Below, one piece after another: positions 59,801-63,223 of a stretch of DNA of 64,000 nucleotides. The DNA comes from Aplysia californica. Lineage: Eukaryota; Mollusca; Gastropoda; Aplysiida; Aplysiidae. Under the pieces are notes generated by a model. The model was not told the origin of the DNA, ran no database searches, and saw only the letters and a program-made list of their open reading frames with translations. The translations under genes and the position numbers were made by a program. The DNA is taken from contig NW_004797720.1 of assembly GCF_000002075.1 (NCBI RefSeq), positions 411,392 through 475,391 on the forward strand, in the 5' to 3' direction. Within the stretch, counting starts at the first letter, position 1; each line of letters begins with the position of its first letter.

Positions 59801-62668
59801 TCGTCTGTGGTAGCGGTAAGTCTGTTCCACATAGGAGAATTATGCCTTGATAAATGAATTTAGTTTCTACTCTTTACACAGTTTCATTGCTTATAGTGGT
59901 GCTGTGGAGATCGGAATTTGCTTTTTTCTTTCCCTCATTATTCTTATGCTTCACCAAGTGATAATAATGATGTCAGTTTGTTTCTGGTATGCTTAAAAAT
60001 GTTGTAAGATACTCATATATTAGTTAATGTGAAGATGTATTGACATATTAATCTGGGAATTTTTCCTAGCGGTATGTATGTTGTCCGTACATTAATGTAT
60101 GTTGTCCGTACATTNNNNNNNNNNNNNNNNNNNNNNNNNNNNNNNNNNNNNNNNNNNNNNNNNNNNNNNNNNNNNNNNNNNNNNNNNNNNNNNNNNNNNN
60201 NNNNNNNNNNNNNNNNNNNNNNNNNNNNNNNNNNNNNNNNNNNNNNNNNNNNNNNNNNNNNNNNNNNNNNNNNNNNNNNNNNNNNNNNNNNNNNNNNNNN
60301 NNNNNNNNNNNNNNNNNNNNNNNNNNNNNNNNNNNNNNNNNNNNNNNNNNNNNNNNNNNNNNNNNNNNNNNNNNNNNNNNNNNNNNNNNNNNNNNNNNNN
60401 NNGTACATTAATGTATGTTGTCCGTACATTAATGTATGTTGTCCGTACATTAATGTATGTTGTCCGTACATTAATGTATGTTGTCCGTACATTAATGTAT
60501 GTTGTCCGTACATTAATGTATGTTGTCCGTACATTTATGTTGTCCTTACATTAATGTATGTTGTCCGTACATTTATGTTGTCCTTACATTAATGTATGTT
60601 GTCCGTACATTAATGTATGTTGCCCGTACATTAATGTATGTTGTCCTTACATTAATGTATGTTGCCCTTACATTAATGTATGTTGCCCGTACATATATGT
60701 ATGTTGTCCTTACATTAATGTATGTTGCCCTTACATTAATGTATGTTGCCCGTACATTAATGTATGTTGTCCGTACATTAATGTATGTTGTCCTTACATT
60801 AATGTATGTTGTCCGTACATTAATGTATGTTGTCCTTACATTAATGTATGGTGTCCGTACATTAATGTATGTTGTCCTTACGTTATTTGTAGTAAAATAA
60901 CCATGAATAAGAAAAAATGCTTGGTTTGGTTTTTCTTGTATTTTTGTTTTCATTTATTTTGAAATACTGAGTTAATAGGATGTGATTGCGAGGTAGAAAC
61001 ACTGTACTTACCCTCTGGCGTCAACTCACGAGCAGGAGAAGATGTGAGGATCAGAATGGTGGCGACGTGCCTGCGCTGGCCGGCTCAGATCACGTCGTCA
61101 GGCCCTCTGAGGTCACTTTGCCGGCAGCTACGACAACGTCAGCCACTCTAGTCTCTAGCAGAACTGAGACGGAACAGAAGGGCCTGCACAGAATTCCCGC
61201 CTTGCCTTTATACCCATGTTTTAGCGCCCCTAGTGTCATGGGGCGGCAACTCTGTTCGGCCCGCCCAGCGCCCCCTAGTCTCAAGGGCCCGTAACTCTCA
61301 ATTATTCATCTCTCCAACAACATAGGATGAAATGAGGGAATACATGAAGCGAAATCTTATTGGCGAAATAATTGCATTATAGTTGGGCTGCTATTTCATT
61401 ATGGTAATAAAAATGAATGTGTTGAAAAGTGCGTGAATGAGCGATTGAAATAAGTGGTTTTGTACTTGATGAAAGGTTGTCTTAATGCTGCCACTTGATA
61501 GGAAATGACATGATTACACCTTCTGCCACTTGATATGAAATGACATGATTACACCTTCTGCCACTTGATAGGAAATGACATGATTACACCTTCTGCCACT
61601 TGATAGGAAATGACAGGATTACACCTTCTGTATCTGAGTGAGGCTGTTTGAGAATTACTCTTTTTACTCACACGGCATGAACTCTGTTTTAGAACAGCAG
61701 CACAGACTGTTACAAAATATAAAATGTCATCCTTATTACACAAATTGATTGCTCATTATAAGACTCTGTCATATGTGGGCTCTCTTGTGCCTAGAGGTTA
61801 AGATGTTCGCCTCTCATTCAATAGGTCCTGGGTTCGAATCCGGATAGCGACTGAAAATTTTCTCCTTTCACATCCTTTCCTGCTCTCTAACAATGATCTG
61901 TCGCCTGCTTTCATCTCCTTTTTCTTCCCCCGCCCCCTCACCTCCTTTGCCCCCTCCTCTGGGCTCCCGACTCTTTCTGTAGCCATCCTACTGCTACTCC
62001 TTGACTCCCTGGCTCCTTCTTACTGCTGTCTTTCTGCCACACCCCTGATCTTGTTGAAGGAAAGATCTACACCTAGCCTTCTTGGACAAGGGTGAAAAAT
62101 CTCGAAGGTCCCCTGTACAAGTTGCGCACATTAAAAATCCCTTGATGGTCCAAAATCGATAAGAGTAGGCTTCGGCAGCCACCCAGGGAAAACTCAAAAT
62201 ATCCTACCAGCTGGAAATGTTTAGTCTCACGCGCTCATTTGACCTTATGTAGTTGCGAGCACTGCAAAAAACTTACCAAAAAAATGTCATTCGTCATTTT
62301 TCCAAATGGCAAATAGCAGAGTCTTCCACTGAGCAGTGGGAATGCAGACATGTCTTCGTGACCAAGATGATGGTTTGATGATAGAGCCTGCAGCTGTGTG
62401 CTTGCTCCTGTGTGCTTGCTCCTGTGTGCTTGCTCCTGTGTGCTTGCTCCTATGTGCTTGCTCCTATGTTCAAGTTGGGTCTAATCTCTAAAAGAGTTTA
62501 TAGGGTTGATGGGAGCCCACCCCCCCCCCCCCCCCCCCCAATATGATTATTTTACCAAATGACTGTGCAAATGAAGCAGGGTTAATTTTTTCACTTTTTT
62601 CTTTTTCATCTTTCTTTGTTCACAGTTTTCTTAAGATTGTGCCACTTTCTTCATTCAAAGAATTTCAG
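32802..62668 (+). CDS. PNLDC1: PNLDC1-like PARN-family poly(A)/piRNA-trimming exoribonuclease (5' 17 exons; 3' end beyond window)
   Basis: Exons: 32802-32880, 37339-37390, 38809-38882, 40156-40192, 40845-40920, 42860-42907, 45475-45569, 45943-46076, 48528-48613, 49104-49186, 51238-51298, 51894-51963, 53439-53524, 55074-55138, 57022-57086, 59765-59815, 62626-62668. Together they give 1205 nt (about 401 residues) with all phases compatible. The start is fixed by an in-frame TGA 18 nt upstream. The DEDDh nuclease set is complete: D29 and E31 in AIDSEFSG, D285 in VGHNMLMD, H376 and D381 in HNAGYD. PARN proteins deadenylate mRNA; PNLDC1 trims piRNA 3' ends on PIWI proteins at mitochondria or ER. 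YLFPRSF, PQIWTSTN, VVVKRV, PIVGHNML and FVCGSVFLR resemble PNLDC1 more than PARN. The C-terminus, where PNLDC1 carries a membrane anchor, lies outside the window. No stop or frame break is seen. Confidence 0.9.
33150..33262. repeat. Duplicated G-rich palindromic patch
   Basis: AGGGGGGTTTCAGGGGGGC occurs twice; the first copy continues TTGCCCCCCTGA and can fold back on itself. A related patch is at 31778-31812. Likely transposon terminus debris. Confidence 0.55.
33479..33500. repeat. Poly-C tract
   Basis: About 20 consecutive C. Other C runs occur at 46705-46722, 57275-57288 and 62520-62539. Such tracts are prone to sequencing and assembly error. Confidence 0.9.
33501..33890 (+). mobile_element. 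Class 3 SINE-like element with shared hairpin tail
   Basis: Begins GGGCAGTGCCACTGACTGTA and ends with the tail GGCGCTCATATGACCTTATG, then CAGTTGCGAGCGCCGTAAAA and an A-rich stretch. Related to 43260-43790. No tRNA-like promoter was recognised. Confidence 0.65.
34470..35490 (+). mobile_element. LINE family A, reverse transcriptase to 3' end
   Basis: Frames encode NFIDYEKAFDSMDRETV, YGIPDKIIKLLKATYDRTNC, GVQQGCLLSPFLFILAIDW, LDFADDLALLSHTHAQMQEK and GLHIHPGKSKVVK. The FADD catalytic motif is intact in its frame, but several frameshifts and stops break the whole. Ends in ATGATGATGATGATGA. In PNLDC1 intron 1. Confidence 0.88.
35644..36265. mobile_element. MITE family M, copy 1, with nested SINE
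   Basis: Inverted ends GCATCGTGGTGAAATCAGGC...CTCGTCA and TGACGAGCACCTGATTCCAC. Split by the class 2 SINE at 35841-36021. Other copies: 47494-47916, 52536-52786, 57325-57767. Confidence 0.78.
35841..36021 (+). mobile_element. Class 2 SINE-like element inside MITE
   Basis: Begins GTGGTTGGTTGGCGGGTACT and ends with the shared tail and A-rich stretch. Flanked by ACAATCAATTA (35830-35840) and ACATTCAATTA (36022-36032), an 11-bp target duplication with one difference. The MITE copy at 57325 shows the uninterrupted site. Confidence 0.78.
36460..36770. mobile_element. Pogo-like element P, 3' fragment
   Basis: Contains TGCGGGATCTTAGCCGAATG, AGCGGGATCTTAAGCGAACC and the end TCTTAGGCAAAGACTACTGT then ATA. 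It is the right third of the elements at 46348-47293 and 58614-59703. Confidence 0.75.
37339..37390 (+). CDS. PNLDC1: PNLDC1-like exon 2, first catalytic motif
   Basis: A 52-nt exon encoding AIDSEFSGLHFHDDDKP. It carries the D-x-E of the DEDD active site. The donor is GTAAGT, phase 2. A 239-bp MITE starts 31 nt after the donor. Confidence 0.95.
37422..37660. mobile_element. 239-bp MITE with 27-bp TIRs
   Basis: CTGAGCACAAGAAGTGACTA at the left and TAGTCACTTCTTGCGCTCAG at the right are inverted repeats of about 27 bp in all. No target duplication is clear. It starts just after the donor of PNLDC1 exon 2. Confidence 0.75.
38018..38100 (+). other. Exon-like 83-nt block in PNLDC1 intron 2
   Basis: Preceded by TTTTGCTTTCAG and followed by GTAGGA. 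In the phase delivered by exon 2 it is fully open (LCYFIGRVVGDLIGFVQTVL, then HSDKPVA), but 83 is not a multiple of 3, so it would put exon 3 out of frame. It has no counterpart in PARN or PNLDC1 that I recall. Confidence 0.35.
38255..38472 (+). mobile_element. Class 5 tRNA-like SINE
   Basis: Contains CCTTGGGAAAGGCACTTCAC, TCGAAGGTCTCACTTCTTAA and CAGTGTTGCTTGGGGCATTA. A second copy is at 50800-51036. The tRNA-like head (TTATTGGTTAGACTACTGGA) is degraded. Confidence 0.65.
38809..38882 (+). CDS. PNLDC1: PNLDC1-like exon 3
   Basis: The exon encodes SLFDSGSDRYSKLRRSIQKF, then TLFQI, matching SLFD...RYxKLRxSVxQFTxxQIG of the family. The acceptor is CATCTACAG and the donor GTATGA. Confidence 0.95.
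39026..39148. repeat. Near-perfect inverted repeat (about 52-bp arms)
   Basis: Arms 39026-39078 and 39097-39148 pair almost completely around an 18-nt spacer. Both derive from the body of the class 1 SINE that follows at 39226. The transcript of this intron could form a long hairpin. Confidence 0.85.
39226..39770 (+). mobile_element. Class 1 tRNA-derived SINE
   Basis: Head GGGGCTCTGGTGGCCTAGAG with A box, then B box GGGTTTGAATC. The body is about 400 bp, with the tail GTGACCTTATGCAGTTGCGA, GCGCCGTAAAAC and poly-A. Plus orientation, PNLDC1 intron 3. Confidence 0.85.
40156..40192 (+). CDS. PNLDC1: PNLDC1-like exon 4 (37 nt)
   Basis: A short exon encoding GLSTFCGDVNTN between split codons; QIGLSTF across the junction is the conserved family string. 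The acceptor is CCTCAACAG and the donor GTAGGG. A 66-bp minisatellite follows closely. Confidence 0.9.
40200..40498. repeat. 66-bp CA-rich minisatellite, about 4 copies
   Basis: The unit contains ATTATCACACACTCTTACTC and ATAATTGTGCACACACAGAC. It follows PNLDC1 exon 4 by only a few nucleotides. Confidence 0.88.
40512..40590. repeat. (TC)n microsatellite
   Basis: Nearly pure TC for about 78 nt, in PNLDC1 intron 4. Confidence 0.97.
40845..40920 (+). CDS. PNLDC1: PNLDC1-like exon 5
   Basis: The exon encodes YQTQTFQFYLFPRSFASHDQ, then RLSLQ, matching CNFYLFPTTF...FSFQ of PNLDC1. It leaves in phase 0 at GTGAGC. Confidence 0.94.
41095..41507. mobile_element. MITE with TIR TGTGCCTAGAGAAAGGTCCC
   Basis: The left end TGTGCCTAGAGAAAGGTCCC plus AGTTGT is mirrored by ACAACTGGGACCTTTCTCCA plus GGCACAC. 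Inside, a 30-bp unit (GTGACATATCTGCAAGTTGA...) is repeated three times at 41352-41441. Confidence 0.78.
41830..42540 (+). mobile_element. Class 2 SINE-like element split by class 1 SINE
   Basis: The 5' part (41830-41970) matches 35841 and 53605. The remaining tail continues at 42519 with GCAAATGCCATAAA. The insertion is the element at 41971-42507. Confidence 0.72.
41971..42507 (-). mobile_element. Class 1 tRNA-derived SINE with 11-bp target duplication
   Basis: Minus orientation: head GGGGGCTCTCGTGGCCTAGA and B box CCCGGGTTCGAATCTGGG at the high end, tail and poly-A at the low end. CTAAAGGTTCT flanks it exactly on both sides (41960-41970 and 42508-42518), so both termini are defined. About 537 bp. 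Confidence 0.9.
42600..42680 (-). mobile_element. LINE family C 3' end
   Basis: Inverted copy of the 3' terminal piece also at 52240-52335 (GATACCAGACTTCAAGCGTG, then CGATCGAGAAGAAGAAG). Confidence 0.7.
42860..42907 (+). CDS. PNLDC1: PNLDC1-like exon 6
   Basis: A 48-nt, phase 0-0 exon encoding ASSIQFLRKHKFDFNK, equivalent to ASSVQFLNQYGFNYNK in human PNLDC1. The acceptor is a long T tract plus CAG. Confidence 0.96.
43260..43790 (+). mobile_element. Class 3 SINE-like element with expanded internal repeat
   Basis: Same family as 33501-33890 (GCCACTGACTGAAGTGTCTT, then TAGGCCATTCTCAAAGGGGG). Inside, a 35-bp unit present once in the other copy is repeated about six times (43550-43760). The hairpin tail is largely missing. 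Confidence 0.72.
43550..43760. repeat. 35-bp minisatellite, about 6 copies
   Basis: Unit GAGTAAGTCTGGTTCCCTGT then AAGGACTTCTCTGTT. Copies alternate G and A at one position (TCTGGTT or TCTGATT), which suggests growth by duplication of a two-unit block. Confidence 0.92.
44093..44600 (-). mobile_element. LINE family A, C-terminal fragment
   Basis: Minus-strand frames encode RTKLRIFNSNVEPVLLYGCE and TWNASQTCIKKIQVSLNKCL, closely related to the copy at 12536. Ends beside an ATCATCATC run. In PNLDC1 intron 6. Confidence 0.82.
44700..45230 (+). mobile_element. Degraded LINE RNase H / C-terminal region
   Basis: Broken frames include KRLKLPHSRLTDRLFSRHNK and VDKCAVYQYDEDDLSPILLL, then QHCGCHLHHVRRK. 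The layout resembles the RNase H and Cys/His tail of Jockey/I-type LINEs. Heavily decayed. Confidence 0.45.
45475..45569 (+). CDS. PNLDC1: PNLDC1-like exon 7
   Basis: The exon encodes WLHDGISYLNCVDEKKVKDL, then VEVGVLNRDLD, matching FLKNGIPYMNEEQEKKI. The donor is GTGTGT, phase 2. Confidence 0.94.
45943..46076 (+). CDS. PNLDC1: PNLDC1-like exon 8
   Basis: The exon encodes QMDEKEIQSLCSHVAAWIPT, then SQPGDILTLPTDKSWCNIYE and FLFT. This is the segment before the R3H-like insertion. The donor GTAAAT is less certain than the others, but it is the only one that restores the phase of exon 9. Confidence 0.85.
46348..47293. mobile_element. Pogo-like non-autonomous element P (full length, TA-flanked)
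   Basis: TA at 46346-46347 and 47294-47295 flank CAGTAGTCTCCGCCTAAGAT...CTTAGGCGGAGACTTCTG. TIRs of about 22 bp, internal GGGATCTTAGGCGAACCGGG motifs near both ends, no transposase. A TA target with a CAG start is typical of the Tc1/mariner-pogo superfamily. Confidence 0.8.
47494..47916. mobile_element. MITE family M, copy 2
   Basis: Ends GGCATCGTGGCGAAATCAGG and ACCTGACTCCACCACATTGT are inverted. The internal sequence aligns with copies 1 and 4 throughout. Confidence 0.75.
48528..48613 (+). CDS. PNLDC1: PNLDC1-like exon 9
   Basis: The exon encodes FADSLYVFHKDLRAQFPQIW, then TSTNAFDQ, aligned with FQAFEVQLVLRQALPNIW in human PNLDC1. It lies in the part that corresponds to the R3H-like region of PARN proteins. 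The donor is GTAATG. Confidence 0.94.
48945..49010 (+). mobile_element. Isolated shared SINE tail
   Basis: GCGCTCATATGACCTTATGC then AGTTGCGAGCGCCGTAAAAC with no recognisable body, probably a heavily 5'-truncated insertion. Confidence 0.6.
49104..49186 (+). CDS. PNLDC1: PNLDC1-like exon 10
   Basis: The exon encodes VVVKRVTPTERRMSQKRDLD, then GDDRYQQ, matching VVVKKVSKQHR. The donor is GTGAGT, phase 2. Confidence 0.92.
49390..49605 (+). repeat. Dispersed repeat with ATT tail
   Basis: Related to 11690-11925 (AATTGGTCTCATGAGCCAAA, then GCAGAAGCCACA) and ends in TATTAGTATTATTATTATT, which suggests a SINE or LINE 3' end. Confidence 0.5.
49693..50672. mobile_element. Pogo-like non-autonomous element Q (TA-flanked, 980 bp)
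   Basis: TA then CAGTGGGTGTCGCATTCAAC...GTTGAATGCGACACCGACTG then TA (50673-50674). TIRs of about 26 bp; subterminal CAACGAGGTC/CAACGAGAGGTC motifs repeat. It holds a 63-bp minisatellite and no transposase. Confidence 0.8.
50144..50398. repeat. 63-bp minisatellite, 4 copies
   Basis: Unit TCAGACAATCCAAGCTCCTG...GATCTAGGCCTAGATGTGAG. Units are nearly identical, so the expansion is recent. A period divisible by 3 leaves two frames open by chance. Inside element Q. Confidence 0.93.
50800..51036 (+). mobile_element. Class 5 tRNA-like SINE
   Basis: Matches 38255-38472: TGTGTCCTTGGGAGAGGAAA, TCCCACCTCTTCGATAACTT, then GTGTTGCAAGGAGTGGTAAA. It lies just upstream of PNLDC1 exon 11. Confidence 0.65.
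51238..51298 (+). CDS. PNLDC1: PNLDC1-like exon 11
   Basis: The exon encodes LLNEMLGFSRVFRLLLSARK. GFSRV/GFSVF is conserved in PARN and PNLDC1. It leaves in phase 0 at GTACGT. Confidence 0.95.
51894..51963 (+). CDS. PNLDC1: PNLDC1-like exon 12, catalytic Asp
   Basis: The exon encodes PIVGHNMLMDLMFMFDKFHM, then PLP. GHNMLMD carries the third acidic active-site residue (D285). The donor is GTAAGA, phase 1. Confidence 0.97.
52240..52335 (+). mobile_element. LINE family C 3' end
   Basis: GACAGATGAACTGAGCAGGA through TGCGATCGAGAAGAAGAAG. It is the same 3' end as that after the zinc-knuckle fragment at 4670. Confidence 0.7.
52536..52786. mobile_element. MITE family M, copy 3 (internally deleted)
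   Basis: Starts TGAGGCATCGTGGCAAAATC and ends TTGACGAGCGCCTGATTCTT. It is about 250 bp against about 430 for uninterrupted copies, so the middle is missing. Confidence 0.72.
53439..53524 (+). CDS. PNLDC1: PNLDC1-like exon 13
   Basis: The exon encodes EKYETFKLCIREVFPVIFDT, then KHIHLCIKK, matching FKQNIHSLFPVLIDTK. The donor is GTAAGT, phase 0. Confidence 0.96.
53605..54155 (+). mobile_element. Class 2 SINE-like element split by LINE A fragment
   Basis: Body 53605-53752 matches 35841; the tail resumes at 54131 (CAAGTGCTGTAAAACTC). The insertion is described at 53753-54121. Confidence 0.78.
53753..54121 (+). mobile_element. LINE family A, 5'-truncated copy with target duplication
   Basis: Encodes MRSILRIKWQDRIRNEELWE and GHTLRKPSGNITRQSLQWNP, then QGARGRGRP. 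It is nearly identical to 35120-35490 and ends in GATGATGATGAT. ATAGTGTTG flanks it at 53744-53752 and 54122-54130, so it inserted into the SINE tail by target-primed reverse transcription. Confidence 0.88.
55074..55138 (+). CDS. PNLDC1: PNLDC1-like exon 14
   Basis: The exon encodes KLELLGVVHARSLEELHNIL plus A. The pattern (small residue, SLEEL) fits the family helix after FPVLIDTK. The acceptor is GAGAACAG and the donor GTAAAT, phase 2. Confidence 0.85.
55424..55605 (-). mobile_element. Helitron-like 3' terminus, copy 2
   Basis: On the minus strand it ends CCTTTCACCGAAAGG, then GGGCCCAGCTAG and T. About 180 bp match 25820-26010. The hairpin loop differs (ACC against ATC) but the stem is kept. 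Confidence 0.65.
56330..56650 (-). mobile_element. Class 4 tRNA-derived SINE, near full length
   Basis: Minus orientation: head GGTGGCCTAGTGGTTAGGAT, B box GGGTTCAAATCCC, the block GTGGGAATGGGTACCCAGCT, and 3' end AGCGCTATACAAATGC-like then (ATT)n at the low end. Same family as 4262. Confidence 0.87.
56703..56804. repeat. (CA)n microsatellite
   Basis: About 60 nt of pure CA with an imperfect shoulder, shortly before PNLDC1 exon 15. Confidence 0.97.
57022..57086 (+). CDS. PNLDC1: PNLDC1-like exon 15
   Basis: The exon encodes SERVMNMSLLQPTILRQNEV, then SA. It is a variable linker just before the last catalytic motif. The acceptor is TTTTCATAG and the donor GTATGC; phases fit both neighbours. 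Confidence 0.85.
57325..57767. mobile_element. MITE family M, copy 4 (best preserved)
   Basis: ATATGTGAGGCAGCATGGTG...CACCACGATGCCTCACATAT: TIRs of about 37 bp counting internal mismatches. It gives the uninterrupted reference for the SINE insertion in copy 1. Confidence 0.82.
58074..58198. repeat. 31-bp minisatellite, 4 copies
   Basis: Unit CCCGGTGCTCAACATTCACA then CAGTTATCCAG, units 95 percent or more alike. Non-coding. Confidence 0.92.
58373..58630. repeat. Tandem duplication of about 130 bp across an element boundary
   Basis: ATGTGAAGAAGATATTTTAT through CAGTAGTCTCC(G/A)CCTAAGA occurs twice in a row. Each copy holds TACAGTTGAACCTGCTCTTA (possibly another TA-CAG terminus) and the first bases of element P. 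Confidence 0.88.
58614..59703. mobile_element. Pogo-like non-autonomous element P, copy 3
   Basis: CAGTAGTCTCCACCTAAGA...TTTGGTGGAGACTTCTG then TATA. It is about 1090 bp, longer than the copy at 46348 because a 32-bp unit (GCGGGATCTTAGCCGAATGT, AGACCTTCAGAG) is repeated about six times at 59414-59590. Confidence 0.78.
59765..59815 (+). CDS. PNLDC1: PNLDC1-like exon 16, His and last catalytic Asp
   Basis: A 51-nt exon encoding DGDEFHNAGYDSFVCGS. HNAGYD carries the catalytic His (H376) and the fourth acidic residue (D381); compare HEAAYDAFLCGS in human PNLDC1. The donor is GTAAGT. Confidence 0.97.
60070..60892. repeat. 21-bp minisatellite with internal palindrome
   Basis: Unit TCCGTACATTAATGTATGTT plus G, more than 25 visible copies. 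Each contains TACATTAATGTA, a perfect 12-bp palindrome. Variants (CCTT or CCGT, GTCC or GCCC) are interspersed. The array holds the assembly gap. It lies in PNLDC1 intron 16. A 21-nt period keeps several frames open, which is not evidence of coding. Confidence 0.96.
60115..60402. other. Assembly gap (288 N)
   Basis: A run of N inside the 21-bp array. The true array length is unknown. Confidence 0.99.
60981..61322 (-). mobile_element. Solo LTR of an LTR retrotransposon (fossil)
   Basis: A 342-bp GC-rich block, TGTTGTTGGAGAG...GCAATCACA on the minus strand, with TG/CA ends and a 5-bp target duplication TAGGA (60976-60980 and 61323-61327). It includes a GGGTATAAAGGC TATA-like box. No internal region or second LTR is present, so it is the product of LTR-LTR recombination. 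Gypsy or Bel-Pao is possible; the family cannot be fixed. Confidence 0.75.
61488..61630. repeat. 35-bp minisatellite, 4 copies
   Basis: Unit CTGCCACTTGATAGGAAATG then ACATGATTACACCTT, nearly identical copies, non-coding. Confidence 0.93.
61776..62285 (+). mobile_element. Class 1 tRNA-derived SINE
   Basis: Head GGGCTCTCTTGTGCCTAGAG, B box GGGTTCGAATCCGG, full body, tail TTTGACCTTATGTAGTTGCG then AGCACTGCAAAAAAC. PNLDC1 intron 16. Confidence 0.87.
62393..62469. repeat. 14-bp minisatellite, about 5 copies
   Basis: Unit TGTGTGCTTGCTCC, the last copies with ATG in place of GTG. Non-coding. Confidence 0.93.
62626..62668 (+). CDS. PNLDC1: PNLDC1-like exon 17 (last one found)
   Basis: A 43-nt exon encoding VFLRLCHFLHSKNF, matching VLLKVAHLLLQKIYH. 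The donor is GTATGT, phase 2. No further convincing exon is seen up to 64000, so the remaining third or so of the protein should lie beyond the window. Confidence 0.93.
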
Positions 62669-63223
62669 GTATGTATTGAATTTGGAATGCAAGGTCTGTG
62701 AAAATTATTAGTTTAAAATGTAGATTGTTTATTGTATTGCTTAAATCTGATATAGGCCATTCAAATTTCATATATGATCCTTATCAGTTTGAAGGTATGA
62801 CACACCCTTTAAAATAAATGATAGACAATTTTCTGTTTTGTATTTGTTTGAAGGAGGTGTCTCAATTTTAATTAGACGAAAGTTTTCCTGAATAAACTCC
62901 ATTTTGAGCACTTTTACTTACATCAATGCTTTTCTGACAGCCTCTACAAATTTTCTTCAAAACCTTCTGTAAATTCCCGTCACTTCTCACTTGACTTTCT
63001 TTCAGTTTCCTCTTGCCAGAAGTAGAAGTAGCATAGGAACAGCCCTTAACTGTATTTTTTTAAAGGTTTTTATCTTTCCCTTATCAAAAATTTTTGCCTT
63101 AGCTGTATGGATTTTAGCTAAAAGGGCTGTGCAGCCACAACCAATGCTTTGTTTACACCATGTTCTTCAGATAAACGTTCCTGCAGCATTTTGCTGTGAT
63201 GTCATGGTCCTTTTATGAAAGTA
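62669..63223. other. PNLDC1 intron sequence without other features
   Basis: AT-rich sequence; no convincing exon that continues exon 17 was found here. Confidence 0.5.

Noticed and set aside
60013-60962. Several 120-170-residue frames with a 7-residue repeat
   Set aside because: The 21-bp minisatellite period is a multiple of 3 and lacks stops by chance; the frames also cross the N gap.
60986-61294. 102-residue GC-rich open frame
   Set aside because: It lies entirely inside the solo LTR and has no recognisable protein features.
32802-62668. Calling the plus-strand gene PARN
   Set aside because: Blocks such as ASSIQFLRKHKFDFNK, PQIWTSTN and FVCGSVFLR fit PNLDC1 better; the missing C-terminus leaves some doubt.
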